A stretch of 64,000 nt of DNA from Betaproteobacteria bacterium (GTDB lineage: Bacteria > Pseudomonadota > Gammaproteobacteria > Burkholderiales > Rhodocyclaceae), in NCBI GenBank assembly GCA_020621405.1, contig JAHRYN010000002.1:248001-312000 (forward strand), in the 5' to 3' direction. The position numbers were made by a program, and so were the translations under genes. The notes under the pieces were generated by a model. It made no database searches. It had not been told where the DNA came from and saw nothing but the letters and a program-made list of their open reading frames with translations. The number at the start of each line of letters is the position of its first letter. The stretch's first letter is position 1. Below, piece by piece: positions 9,360 through 16,761 of this stretch.

Positions 9360-9574
9360 CAGAACCCATCGCCGACCGCATCGACAATCTGGAGGCCCGG
9401 ATCACGCTGATGGACGACATGCTGGACGCACTGAACCGCACGGTGTTCGAACAGCAGCGGCAGATCGAATCGCTGCAGCAGCAGCTGCGACACGTCTATC
9501 AGCAGATGCAGTCGCAGTCCCAATCAGCCGACGAACGCGCCGATCCGCGGCAGGACATTCCGCCGCACTGGTGA
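9356..9574 (+). CDS. slyX: SlyX family protein
   Basis: A 72-residue soluble protein, almost entirely heptad-rich coiled coil (RIDNLEARITLMDDMLDALN and following), ending in a Pro/His tail PPHW that is characteristic of SlyX. The biochemical role is unknown in the family. The start codon overlaps the queG stop (ATGA), which suggests translational coupling. Confidence 0.88.
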   Translation: MTEPIADRIDNLEARITLMDDMLDALNRTVFEQQRQIESLQQQLRHVYQQMQSQSQSADERADPRQDIPPHW

Positions 9575-9643
9575 GCACCGGTAGCAGGGGCCGTTCGCAA
9601 CTGCGAACGATGCGCAAGAAAGTGTCGCCGATTCACACACCGC

Positions 9644-10015
9644 ATCGCGACCGTGGGTCGCTCCTACAAAAGACACGCCGCTTCGTGGCCATCGCAACCG
9701 CCCCCCAGCGCAAAGCCCGCACCGCGACACCCCTGTAGGAGCGAGCCATGCTCGCGATTGTTCACGCCGAAACGGTGCCGGTCGCTGATTCAAGCTCCGC
9801 ATCGCGACCATGGGTCGCTCCTACGAAAGACACGTCGTTTCGTGGACATCACAACCGGCTCTCCCCGGCATAAAGCCCGCACCGCGACGCCCCCTTGTAG
9901 GAGCGAGCCATGCTCGCGATTGTTCGCGCCGAAACCGCGCCCGCGGTCGATTCACGCGCCGGACAACGCCGATCGATGATCAACGCGTGTTATCGCGAGC
10001 ATGGCTCGCTCCTAC
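9644..10015. repeat. Cluster of five alternating REP-like palindromes in a partial tandem duplication
   Basis: Five 24-bp copies with alternating orientation lie at 9644-9667, 9735-9758, 9801-9824, 9897-9920 and 9992-10015. Each reads GTAGGAGCGA..C on one strand and ends TCGCGAT, with an internal palindrome around CCATG. The flanking DNA is also repeated. Short segments after the first and third copies (for example AAAGACACG then TTCGTGG) recur about 157-162 bp later, so a two-element unit has been tandemly duplicated. The last copy overlaps the gluQ 3' end. The interval 9575-10011 holds no gene. Confidence 0.8.
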
Positions 10016-10911
10016 GTCGTCGTCGTCGCGGGTGCACGGGTGCACGCGGACAGCCGCCAGTGCGCGATGCCCCAGGCAAGCAGCGCATCGCGGCCGGCGG
10101 CAATGGCTTCGGGCGGCGGGGCGTGGTTCAGGAAGCGCAGCGCCTCGACCAAGTCGGATACCGCATCGCGCGGATCGAGCGGTTTTGCCAGCGTCTGCTT
10201 CGACAGTTTTTCGCCGTGCGCGTCGAGCACCAGCGGCACGTGCGCATAGCGCGGCTGCGCCATGCGCAGCGCGCGTTGCAGCAGCATCTGGCGCGGTGTC
10301 GAGGTGAGCAGGTCGGTGCCACGCACGACGTCGGTCACGCCCTGATCCGCGTCGTCCACCACCACGGCCAGCTGGTAGGCGCAGCAGCCGTCTGCGCGCC
10401 ACAGCACGAAGTCGCCGACATCGCGTGCGACGTCGATCGATACCGGACCGCACAGCTGGTCATCGAAGGTCAGATCGCCCGCCGGCACACGGAAGCGCCA
10501 GGCCCGCGGCTTGACGTCGAAACGGTCGCGGCAGGTACCCGGATAGCGCCGCGTACCGTCCAGCGACAGCGGCTGATCTTCGAGATCGCGGCGCGAACAC
10601 GCACAGGCGTAGGCAAAGTCGTCGGCGATCAGCCGATCGAGTGCGGCGCGATAAAGGCCTGTTCGCAGGCTCTGCCAGGTCAGTTCGCCGTCCCAGTGCA
10701 GGCCGAGCGCCTCGAGCTGGTGCAGGATGGTGTCGGCCGCCGCCTTGCTGCAGCGCGGCGCATCGACGTCCTCGATGCGCAGCAGCCATTGCCCGCCATG
10801 CGCGCGCGCATCCAGCCAGCTGGCCAGTGCGGCCACCAGCGAACCCTTGTGCAGCGGACCGGTCGGACTCGGTGCAAAGCGCCCTACGTAAGTTGCGCTA
10901 TCGGCTACCAT
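10012..10911 (-). CDS. gluQ: Glutamyl-Q tRNA(Asp) synthetase
   Basis: A 299-residue paralogue of the glutamyl-tRNA synthetase catalytic domain, lacking the anticodon-binding domain. It attaches glutamate to queuosine in tRNA-Asp. The adenylate-binding motif is GRFAPSPTGPLHKGSL, and the KMSKS-like loop is EKLSKQ. A zinc site is formed by CAC near residue 115 and a later YPGTC. The ATG at 10911 precedes the conserved N-terminus. The C-terminal tail (RAPATTTT) and its TAG stop come from the edge of a REP-like element, so the repeat now sets the end of the protein. The nearby queG makes the queuosine that this enzyme uses. Confidence 0.92.
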   Translation of the reverse strand: MVADSATYVGRFAPSPTGPLHKGSLVAALASWLDARAHGGQWLLRIEDVDAPRCSKAAADTILHQLEALGLHWDGELTWQSLRTGLYRAALDRLIADDFAYACACSRRDLEDQPLSLDGTRRYPGTCRDRFDVKPRAWRFRVPAGDLTFDDQLCGPVSIDVARDVGDFVLWRADGCCAYQLAVVVDDADQGVTDVVRGTDLLTSTPRQMLLQRALRMAQPRYAHVPLVLDAHGEKLSKQTLAKPLDPRDAVSDLVEALRFLNHAPPPEAIAAGRDALLAWGIAHWRLSACTRAPATTTT

Positions 10912-10961
10912 GCCGCCTCGCACCCGCACGACACACACCCGGACCGCATCCAAGGACCCCC

Positions 10962-11333
10962 ATGGCCGCCCTCGAACTGACTGCAGACACCTTCAACACG
11001 ACGATAGAAAACAACGCATTCGTCCTCATCGATTTCTGGGCACCGTGGTGTGCCCCGTGCCGCAATTTTGCCCCGGTCTTCGAAGCCGCGTCGGAAAAGC
11101 ACACGGACATCGTGTTCGCCAAGATCAATACCGAAGTCGAACAGGGCATCGCGGCCGAATTCAGCATCCGCTCGATCCCGACGCTGATGCTGTTCCGCGA
11201 CCAGATCATCCTCTACTCGCAAGCCGGCGCACTGCCCGGCCAGCAGCTCGAACAGCTGATCGCCCAGGCGCGCGCGCTGGACATGGACGCCGTGCGCGCC
11301 GAGATGGCGGCGGAAAAGGCCGCGGACGCCTGA
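10962..11333 (+). CDS. Thioredoxin family protein
   Basis: A 123-residue thioredoxin-fold protein without a signal peptide, so cytoplasmic. The active site is WAPWCAPCRNF, where Ala replaces the usual Gly of WCGPC; this change is expected to alter redox potential. The cis-proline loop is SIPTLMLF. The C-terminus extends past the standard fold as an Ala-rich helix. ATG 10962 has AAGGA a few bases upstream. It is divergent from gluQ and followed by a strong terminator, so it is probably monocistronic. Confidence 0.9.
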   Translation: MAALELTADTFNTTIENNAFVLIDFWAPWCAPCRNFAPVFEAASEKHTDIVFAKINTEVEQGIAAEFSIRSIPTLMLFRDQIILYSQAGALPGQQLEQLIAQARALDMDAVRAEMAAEKAADA

Positions 11334-11344
11334 AGACGCAGATG

Positions 11345-11371
11345 AAAAAGCCTCCGTCGCGGAGGCTTTTT
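11345..11371. terminator. Bidirectional rho-independent terminator
   Basis: Perfect 12-bp inverted repeat AAAAAGCCTCCG / CGGAGGCTTTTT with a TCG loop. Poly-A before and poly-T after make it work on both strands. It lies between the convergent thioredoxin-like and isochorismatase-family genes. Confidence 0.93.
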
Positions 11372-11397
11372 CATGTCGCACCGCCGCGCGGATCCGC

Positions 11398-11940
11398 TCA
11401 GCGGATGAAGCGCTTGAGCACGTCGCGGAACACTGGCGTGTTGGCCTGCTCCAGCCACTCGAACGCGACCATTTCGCGTGTCACGATCTCGGCACCGTTC
11501 TGCTGCATGCGCTGCAGTGCCCGTTCCTTGTCGCGGGGACGGCGCGAGCCGACCGCATCCTCGACGACGAACACCTGGCGCCCCATGGCCAGGCGGTCGA
11601 GCACCGTCTGCTGCACGCAGACATGCGCTTCGGTGCCGACCACGACCCACTGCTTGCGCCCTGCCTCGCGGGACTGCAGCAGCACCCCTTCGGTCAGCGC
11701 CGAGAAGTGCGTCTTCTGCACGATGCTGCCGTCGGGAAAGCGCGCGCGCAGCCCGGGCTCGGTCAGCCCCAGACCTTGCGGATACTGCTCGGTCGCCAGC
11801 ACCGGCACGCCGATGGCCTGCGCCACGTCGACCATCCACGCGGCATTCGCCAGCACCGTTTCGCCGTCGTCGATCGCCGGCAGCAGCCGTCCCTGCAGGT
11901 CGATGACCAGCAGCAGGGAATCGGATGGCTTGATTCTCAT
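11398..11940 (-). CDS. Isochorismatase-family cysteine hydrolase
   Basis: A 180-residue alpha/beta hydrolase of the isochorismatase/nicotinamidase superfamily. The likely triad is visible: D14 (LLVIDLQGRL), K76 (IVQKTHFS) and C108 (GTEAHVCVQQT). Members hydrolyse small amides or enol ethers; the substrate cannot be told here. It lacks the zinc-binding D-x-H-x-H of classical nicotinamidases, which suggests the YcaC/RutB-like side of the family. It starts 27 bp after the flavoprotein gene on the same strand and is probably co-transcribed with it, so it may act in the same degradation pathway. Confidence 0.85.
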   Translation of the reverse strand: MRIKPSDSLLLVIDLQGRLLPAIDDGETVLANAAWMVDVAQAIGVPVLATEQYPQGLGLTEPGLRARFPDGSIVQKTHFSALTEGVLLQSREAGRKQWVVVGTEAHVCVQQTVLDRLAMGRQVFVVEDAVGSRRPRDKERALQRMQQNGAEIVTREMVAFEWLEQANTPVFRDVLKRFIR

Positions 11941-11967
11941 GTCGATATCCTCCTGTACGGCGTGTTC

Positions 11968-13581
11968 TTACGCCCCGGCCTTCCCGGACGCGGGCAGCGG
12001 CACCATCACCGCCTGCCCGGGCTGGCTGCAGCCAGCATCGCAGCAGCGGCCCGGCTGCCTGTTGCGCGTGATCGAACGCGTCTCGTCGGCCAGCACGCCG
12101 CGGTCGAGCAGGCGTTCGACCAGATCGACCTTGTCGCCGACCGGGTAGTTGCGCCAGATTTCCTGCTTCAGCGCGGTCGGCGAGCCGCCGCCGTGCAGGC
12201 TGATCAGCGAATACCAGCCGCCCTGGTAGGACGCGGTCAGATCCTCCATGAAGCGCGCCACCTCGATCCGCTTGTCGTAGGGGATGTCCGGATTGGCGCG
12301 CAGCACTTCGGCCAGCGTCGCCGCCGTCGCCGGGTTGTGGTCCTCGTCCGGGCCCGGCAGCGCGACGATCAGCCCGCCCGACACCTCGTGCGCCAGACGG
12401 TGCATGTCGTAGATCTGGGTGGACAGCAGCAGCTTGCCGATGTTGGAAAACACAGGCTCCGGCATGAAGGTCTTCGAATACGGGTCCGGCGCGGCGTAGA
12501 CGCTGGCCGCGACGCCGCAGGCGTAGAAGCCTTCGGTGATCTTGATCAGCTCGACCATCGGATCGCGCAGATTGGCCTTGCGGTCCGGGTCGAGACCGTT
12601 GGCTTCGCACATCAGCGCGGCGGCGCCGATCAGCAGGTCGCCGAAACCGGCTCGAGCGGCGATGCAGCTGTGGCGGTGGTGGGTGGCGTAGTTGTAGGTG
12701 ACGGCGCCCGAGTGTTCCCATTCGCCGGCCAAGAACACGCGCTCCCAGGGCACGAACACCTTGTCGAAGATCACCACACCGGTGGACTGTCCGTAACGGC
12801 GCGAGAACAGCGGCGATCCGTGCTCCGGCTTCTCGCCCGGGCGCCCGGCAGGGCGCGCGACGATGGTGATGCCCGGCGCGTCGACCGGCACCGCACAGCA
12901 GACCGCAAAGTCGGCATCCGCCTCGATCATGTTGCGCGAGGGCATGACCAGGAATTCATGGACGTAGGGCGCACCGGTCACGATGGCCTTGGTGCCGGAA
13001 ATGACGATGCCCTTGCCGTTGCGCTCGACGATGTGCAGATACACATCCTGATTGAGCTGCTGGTTCGGGCGCTTGCTGCGGTCGCCCTTGGCATCGGTCA
13101 TGGCGATGCCCAGCGTCAGGTCTTCGTCCTGCACGCGCTGCAGATAGGCACCGAAGCGGTCGCCGTATTCGGGGTTGCCCAGCGCGTCGTCGAGGCGTGC
13201 GACCGCCTGGCCGATGCCGTTGAGCGCGTCGTGCGCCAGATAGCGCTGGGCGCAGCCGGTCTCCTGGCACAGGATGCGCACCGCTTCGAGCTTGTTCAGC
13301 AGGTCGCCCGACGACTCGTTGATGTGCAGCATGCGGTTGACCGTCCGGCCGCTGCGCGACTGCACTGCGGTCATCAGCGGCGCCTTGGCCGGATCGTGCG
13401 CGAAGTCGTAGGTCACCGCGAGCGCGTTGATGCCGGGCTGCAGCGACGGCGCGTCGGCCACCGATTCGATCAATTGCCCATCGACATAGACGGTCGGTCT
13501 GTACTTGCGCAGCGAATCGCGGAAGTCCTGCCCGTTCATCAGGCGACCGGTGTCGCTGCCTGCTGTTTCATGCGTTGCCAT
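11968..13581 (-). CDS. 4-hydroxyphenylacetate 3-hydroxylase / 4-hydroxybutyryl-CoA dehydratase family flavoprotein
   Basis: A 537-residue protein with the acyl-CoA-dehydrogenase-like fold shared by HpaB monooxygenases and AbfD dehydratase/vinylacetyl-CoA isomerase. Recognisable segments are LAHDALNGI, DRSKRPNQQ, VISGTKAIVTGAPY, FDKVFVPWERVF and GFGDLLIGAAAL. AbfD binds [4Fe-4S] through two cysteines spaced by three residues before the DALN motif; here C110 is present but the second position appears to be Y114, so a standard dehydratase cluster is doubtful. The C-terminal tail is cysteine-rich (GRCCDAGC). The ATG at 13581 is preferred over an upstream TTG because the TTG lies inside the operator palindrome. 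The precise reaction is unknown; FADH2-dependent hydroxylation or an isomerase reaction are the options. Confidence 0.8.
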   Translation of the reverse strand: MATHETAGSDTGRLMNGQDFRDSLRKYRPTVYVDGQLIESVADAPSLQPGINALAVTYDFAHDPAKAPLMTAVQSRSGRTVNRMLHINESSGDLLNKLEAVRILCQETGCAQRYLAHDALNGIGQAVARLDDALGNPEYGDRFGAYLQRVQDEDLTLGIAMTDAKGDRSKRPNQQLNQDVYLHIVERNGKGIVISGTKAIVTGAPYVHEFLVMPSRNMIEADADFAVCCAVPVDAPGITIVARPAGRPGEKPEHGSPLFSRRYGQSTGVVIFDKVFVPWERVFLAGEWEHSGAVTYNYATHHRHSCIAARAGFGDLLIGAAALMCEANGLDPDRKANLRDPMVELIKITEGFYACGVAASVYAAPDPYSKTFMPEPVFSNIGKLLLSTQIYDMHRLAHEVSGGLIVALPGPDEDHNPATAATLAEVLRANPDIPYDKRIEVARFMEDLTASYQGGWYSLISLHGGGSPTALKQEIWRNYPVGDKVDLVERLLDRGVLADETRSITRNRQPGRCCDAGCSQPGQAVMVPLPASGKAGA

Positions 13582-13606
13582 ATCGGGATCCAATCGGTGT
13601 TCTAAT

Positions 13607-13625
13607 AATTGAACACTGTTCAATT
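13607..13625. promoter_or_regulatory. TetR-type operator palindrome
   Basis: AATTGAACA-C-TGTTCAATT is a perfect 9-1-9 inverted repeat in the 69-bp gap between the divergent flavoprotein and tetR genes. A second overlapping inverted repeat uses GTGTTC (13597-13602) and GAACAC (13611-13616). Size and place fit a TetR-family operator that controls both directions. Confidence 0.75.
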
Positions 13626-13650
13626 CAAGGCCCGAATGTAAGATCCGGAT

Positions 13651-14349
13651 ATGGTCAAGTCAACAGGAAACCCTGCCGAAGACGCGGCAGGCGCAACGGC
13701 GCCGGTCGCACCGCGGGCATTGCGCGAGACCGCCATCAACGAGGCGCGGCGCATGCTGATCCTCGATGCCGCCCGCTCCGCCTTTCTCGAACTGGGGCTG
13801 GATGGCGCCAGCCTGCGCGAGATCGCCAAGCGCGCCGGCTACACGCCGGGCGCGATCTACAGTTACTTCAGCAGCCGCGAGGACATCTACGCCGCATTGC
13901 TCGGCGAATCGCTTGAGCGCCTGAAGCAGTGCGTCGATGGCGCGGCAGCCGGCGACGGGAGCCCGGTGCCGGACACGCCGGTGGCCGCATCGGCAGTGCT
14001 GCGCGCGCGGGCACTGGCCTTCTTCATCTTCTACCGCGACAACCCGCAGGACATGGACCTCGGTTTCTACCTGTTCAACGGCGCCCGACCGCGCGGCCTG
14101 ACACCGGAACTGAACCAGCAGCTGAACGGGCAGTTGCTGGCCACGCTGCGGCCGATGCAGGAAATGCTGGCCGCGCTGGGCCTGCCGGCGGTCGAGGCCG
14201 AAGCCGAAACCACCGCGATCTTCGCCCACGCCGTCGGCCTGCTGATGCTGAACAACACCGGTCGCATCCGGCTGTTCCAGCAGGACGCACTGGCGCTGTT
14301 CGAGCATTACCTGGACGCACTGCAGACGCGGCTCGTCGCCCGGAACTGA
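13651..14349 (+). CDS. TetR/AcrR family transcriptional regulator
   Basis: A 232-residue repressor-like protein. After a disordered Ala/Pro-rich stretch of about 25 residues comes the TetR helix-turn-helix: ILDAARSAFLELGLDGASLR, then EIAKRAGYTPGAIYSYFSSR. The C-terminal ligand domain is alpha-helical and not assignable to a ligand. It is divergent from the flavoprotein gene with a perfect palindrome between them, the usual layout for local repression. The inducer is probably the flavoprotein substrate or its CoA ester (inference). Confidence 0.92.
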   Translation: MVKSTGNPAEDAAGATAPVAPRALRETAINEARRMLILDAARSAFLELGLDGASLREIAKRAGYTPGAIYSYFSSREDIYAALLGESLERLKQCVDGAAAGDGSPVPDTPVAASAVLRARALAFFIFYRDNPQDMDLGFYLFNGARPRGLTPELNQQLNGQLLATLRPMQEMLAALGLPAVEAEAETTAIFAHAVGLLMLNNTGRIRLFQQDALALFEHYLDALQTRLVARN

Positions 14350-14452
14350 AGCCGGCTCCATCGGCATTCATCCGGCGACCAGGAACGGCCGGCCCGGCGC
14401 ACGGCACTCAATCTTCGCGCCCCCGAGTGCACTCCCGCGGCGGATGGCGGCA

Positions 14453-14471
14453 TGCGACATGTCCGGTCGCG
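14453..14471. promoter_or_regulatory. Inverted repeat, copy 1, upstream of the double-AAA gene
   Basis: TGCGAC-N7-GTCGCG, ending 39 bp before the AAA gene start. The same architecture recurs at 16698-16716 upstream of the DUF2779 gene, ending 46 bp before that start. It is a candidate operator for the WYL regulator of the block. Confidence 0.5.
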
Positions 14472-14509
14472 GCGCATCCCGACAATGACCTTCACCAAGG
14501 AGGTCGTCC

Positions 14510-16609
14510 ATGTCATCAGTGCTGCGGGTGGTTCACACACCACCGGTTCCCGAACTCAACGCCCGGCTGCGGCTGTGGCTGCTGCGTCTGCTGGTGCCGC
14601 TGGGCGCCCACCGCGCCTTTCTGGACAAGCCCGGCTACCGCTGCGACAGGCTGGCCGCCGCACTGGACCTGACGTCGGGCAACAGCGACGAGAGCGAGGA
14701 CTACGATCCGCGGCAGGCCAAGACCCGCCTGCTGCGCCTGCATGAAAGTGCCGAGCGGCAGGCCACGGGCAGCGCATCGTCGCCCTGCCTGCAACACAAT
14801 CTGGCACGGCTGTCGGCGCTGGCGGGCCTGTCGGACATCGACCGGCGCGTGCTCGAATTCGTCGTGCACATCCACAACGAACGTCTGCTGGACGACACGG
14901 CCGACTGGCTCGGCGCACTGTCTTCGGCGCGGGTATTCCATGCGCTGTCGCTACTGCTGGACGCTCCGCTGGATGAGGTCCGCGCCGCACTCGGCCCGCA
15001 CGGCGTGCTGGCCAGGTCGGGACTGGTGACCGTGGATCGCCATGGCCTGGCAACCCTGCGCGGCAAACTCGACCTGCTATCCGCCGGCTTCGCCGACCGG
15101 ATCACCTCGACCGATGCCGATCCGGTCAGCCTGCTGCGGGACATGGTGTCGCCGAGCCCGCCCACGCGCCTCACACTGGACGATTACCCGCACATCCGGC
15201 CGACACTAGACGTACTGCGTCCCTACCTGAAGAACGCGCTGGCGACGCGGCGTGCCGGCGTCAACGTGTTCGTGCATGGCGCGCCCGGCACCGGCAAGAG
15301 CGAACTGGCGCGGGTGCTGGCGTACGACCTGGGTTGCGACATGTTCGAGGTGGCCAGCGAGGACGCGGACGGCGATCCGGTCGCTGGCGAACGCCGCCTG
15401 CGCGCCTTCCGGGCGGCGCAGAGCTTCTTTGCCGGGCACCCGAACCTGATCCTGTTCGACGAGGTGGAAGACGTGTTCGGCGACGGCAACGAATGGCTCG
15501 GCCGCAAGAGCACCGCCCAGGTCCGCAAGGCCTGGCTGAACCGGACGCTGGAAGACAACCCGGTCCCCGCGCTGTGGCTGTCCAACACCATCAGCGGTCT
15601 GGACCCGGCCTTCATGCGCCGCTTCGATCTGGTGTTCGAACTGCCGGTTCCACCGCGGCAGCAGCGGGTGCGCATCCTGCAGACGGCCTGCCGGGATCTG
15701 CTCGACGCACCCACCCTGGAGCGCATCGCGGCATCGGCGTCGCTGGCCCCCGCCGTCGTGACGCATGCGGCCGCGCTGGTGAACAGCATCCGCGACGGCG
15801 TGGCCCCGGCAGCCGCAGCCGCAGCCTTCGAACTGGTCATCAACAACACCCTGCGGGCCCAGGGCCACGAACCTGTGCGCAGGCACGATCCGGACCACCT
15901 GCCCGAGGCGTACGACCCGGCATTCATCAAAGCCGATGCGGATCTGGCCGGCGTGGCGCGCGGCCTGCAGCAGTCCGGCGCCGGCCGCCTGTGCCTGTAC
16001 GGCCCGCCCGGCACCGGCAAGACCGCCTGGGGCCGCTGGCTGGCCGAGCGGATGGACACGCCGCTGCTGATCAGGCGCGCGTCCGACCTGTTGTCGAAAT
16101 ATCTCGGCGAAAGCGAACGCAACATCGCGCGCGCCTTCCGGCAGGCCGGAGAGGACGGTGCGGTACTGCTGCTGGATGAGGTCGACGGCTTCCTGCTCGA
16201 TCGCCGCTGTGCCGGACAAGGCTGGGAAGTGAGCGTGACCAACGAGATGCTGACGCAGATGGCGTCGTTCGCCGGAATCTTCATCGCATCGACCAACCTG
16301 ATGACGGAACTGGATCAGGCCGCCCTGCGCCGCTTCGACCTGAAGGTGAAGTTCGGCTACCTGCGCCCCGATCAGGTCGAGGCGATGCTGGAGCGGTACT
16401 GCGGCCTGTGGCAGCTGCCCACGCCCTCGCCGGACGAGCGGCTGGCCGCCCGCCGGCTGCACCGGCTGACGCCGGGCGACTTCGCCGTGCTGACGCGGCA
16501 GCACCGGTTTCGCCCGATGGGCTGCGTGCAGACGGTGCTGGATTGCCTGCGCACCGAATGCACGCTCAAGGAGGGCGGACCACGCACCGTAATGGGCTTC
16601 GTGCCCTGA
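14510..16609 (+). CDS. Protein with two AAA+ ATPase domains, first gene of putative nuclease/defence block
   Basis: A 699-residue soluble protein. Residues 1-230 are a helical N-terminal region I do not recognise. AAA domain 1 has Walker A GAPGTGKS (257-264), Walker B LILFDEVED (313-321) and a sensor/arginine-finger-like RRFD (370-373). AAA domain 2 has GPPGTGKT (498-505), VLLLDEVDG (552-560) and RRFD (608-611). Both domains keep the acidic DE pair, so both could hydrolyse ATP. The layout suggests a hexameric remodelling ATPase acting on a protein or nucleic-acid complex. A strong Shine-Dalgarno AAGGAGG (14497-14503) supports ATG 14510. Downstream in the same direction are a Cas4-like protein, a WYL regulator and a PD-(D/E)XK nuclease. 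I infer that it powers the nuclease partners; an unrelated chaperone role is possible. Confidence 0.85.
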   Translation: MSSVLRVVHTPPVPELNARLRLWLLRLLVPLGAHRAFLDKPGYRCDRLAAALDLTSGNSDESEDYDPRQAKTRLLRLHESAERQATGSASSPCLQHNLARLSALAGLSDIDRRVLEFVVHIHNERLLDDTADWLGALSSARVFHALSLLLDAPLDEVRAALGPHGVLARSGLVTVDRHGLATLRGKLDLLSAGFADRITSTDADPVSLLRDMVSPSPPTRLTLDDYPHIRPTLDVLRPYLKNALATRRAGVNVFVHGAPGTGKSELARVLAYDLGCDMFEVASEDADGDPVAGERRLRAFRAAQSFFAGHPNLILFDEVEDVFGDGNEWLGRKSTAQVRKAWLNRTLEDNPVPALWLSNTISGLDPAFMRRFDLVFELPVPPRQQRVRILQTACRDLLDAPTLERIAASASLAPAVVTHAAALVNSIRDGVAPAAAAAAFELVINNTLRAQGHEPVRRHDPDHLPEAYDPAFIKADADLAGVARGLQQSGAGRLCLYGPPGTGKTAWGRWLAERMDTPLLIRRASDLLSKYLGESERNIARAFRQAGEDGAVLLLDEVDGFLLDRRCAGQGWEVSVTNEMLTQMASFAGIFIASTNLMTELDQAALRRFDLKVKFGYLRPDQVEAMLERYCGLWQLPTPSPDERLAARRLHRLTPGDFAVLTRQHRFRPMGCVQTVLDCLRTECTLKEGGPRTVMGFVP

Positions 16610-16697
16610 ACGGACACACGCCTGACGCGGCCGGGGTCACCGGAACCGGCCCGCCATGGTCTGCCGCATGTCGCACGCCGACGCAGCCGGCAGCTCA

Positions 16698-16716
16698 TGC
16701 GACGTATTCTGTCGCA
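16698..16716. promoter_or_regulatory. Inverted repeat, copy 2, upstream of the DUF2779 gene
   Basis: TGCGAC-N7-GTCGCA, with a further GTCGCA half-site at 16670-16675. It lies in the 152-bp gap between the AAA and DUF2779 genes. The spacer carries TATTCT, a possible -10 element, so binding here could block transcription of the nuclease-regulator genes. Confidence 0.5.
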
Positions 16717-16761
16717 CACTGGACACAAACTGTCGGCATCCGTTCCTCGCAGAGAAATCAC

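Noticed and set aside
9644-10015. CRISPR array
   Set aside because: The repeats alternate in orientation, have palindromic cores, spacers are themselves repeated, and no cas genes are near. REP-like elements explain it.
11623-13605. Long plus-strand open frame of about 660 codons opposite the flavoprotein and hydrolase genes
   Set aside because: Antisense shadow; no domain, and it would span two clear genes and their gap.
15206-16504. Minus-strand open frame of about 432 codons opposite the double-AAA gene
   Set aside because: Antisense shadow of a protein with clear Walker motifs; composition is unlike a real protein.
16670-16716. Reading the DUF2779 gene from an upstream in-frame start within the AAA gene
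   Set aside because: The frame is open further left, but Cas4-like homology begins at 16762 and the upstream region overlaps the AAA gene in another frame.
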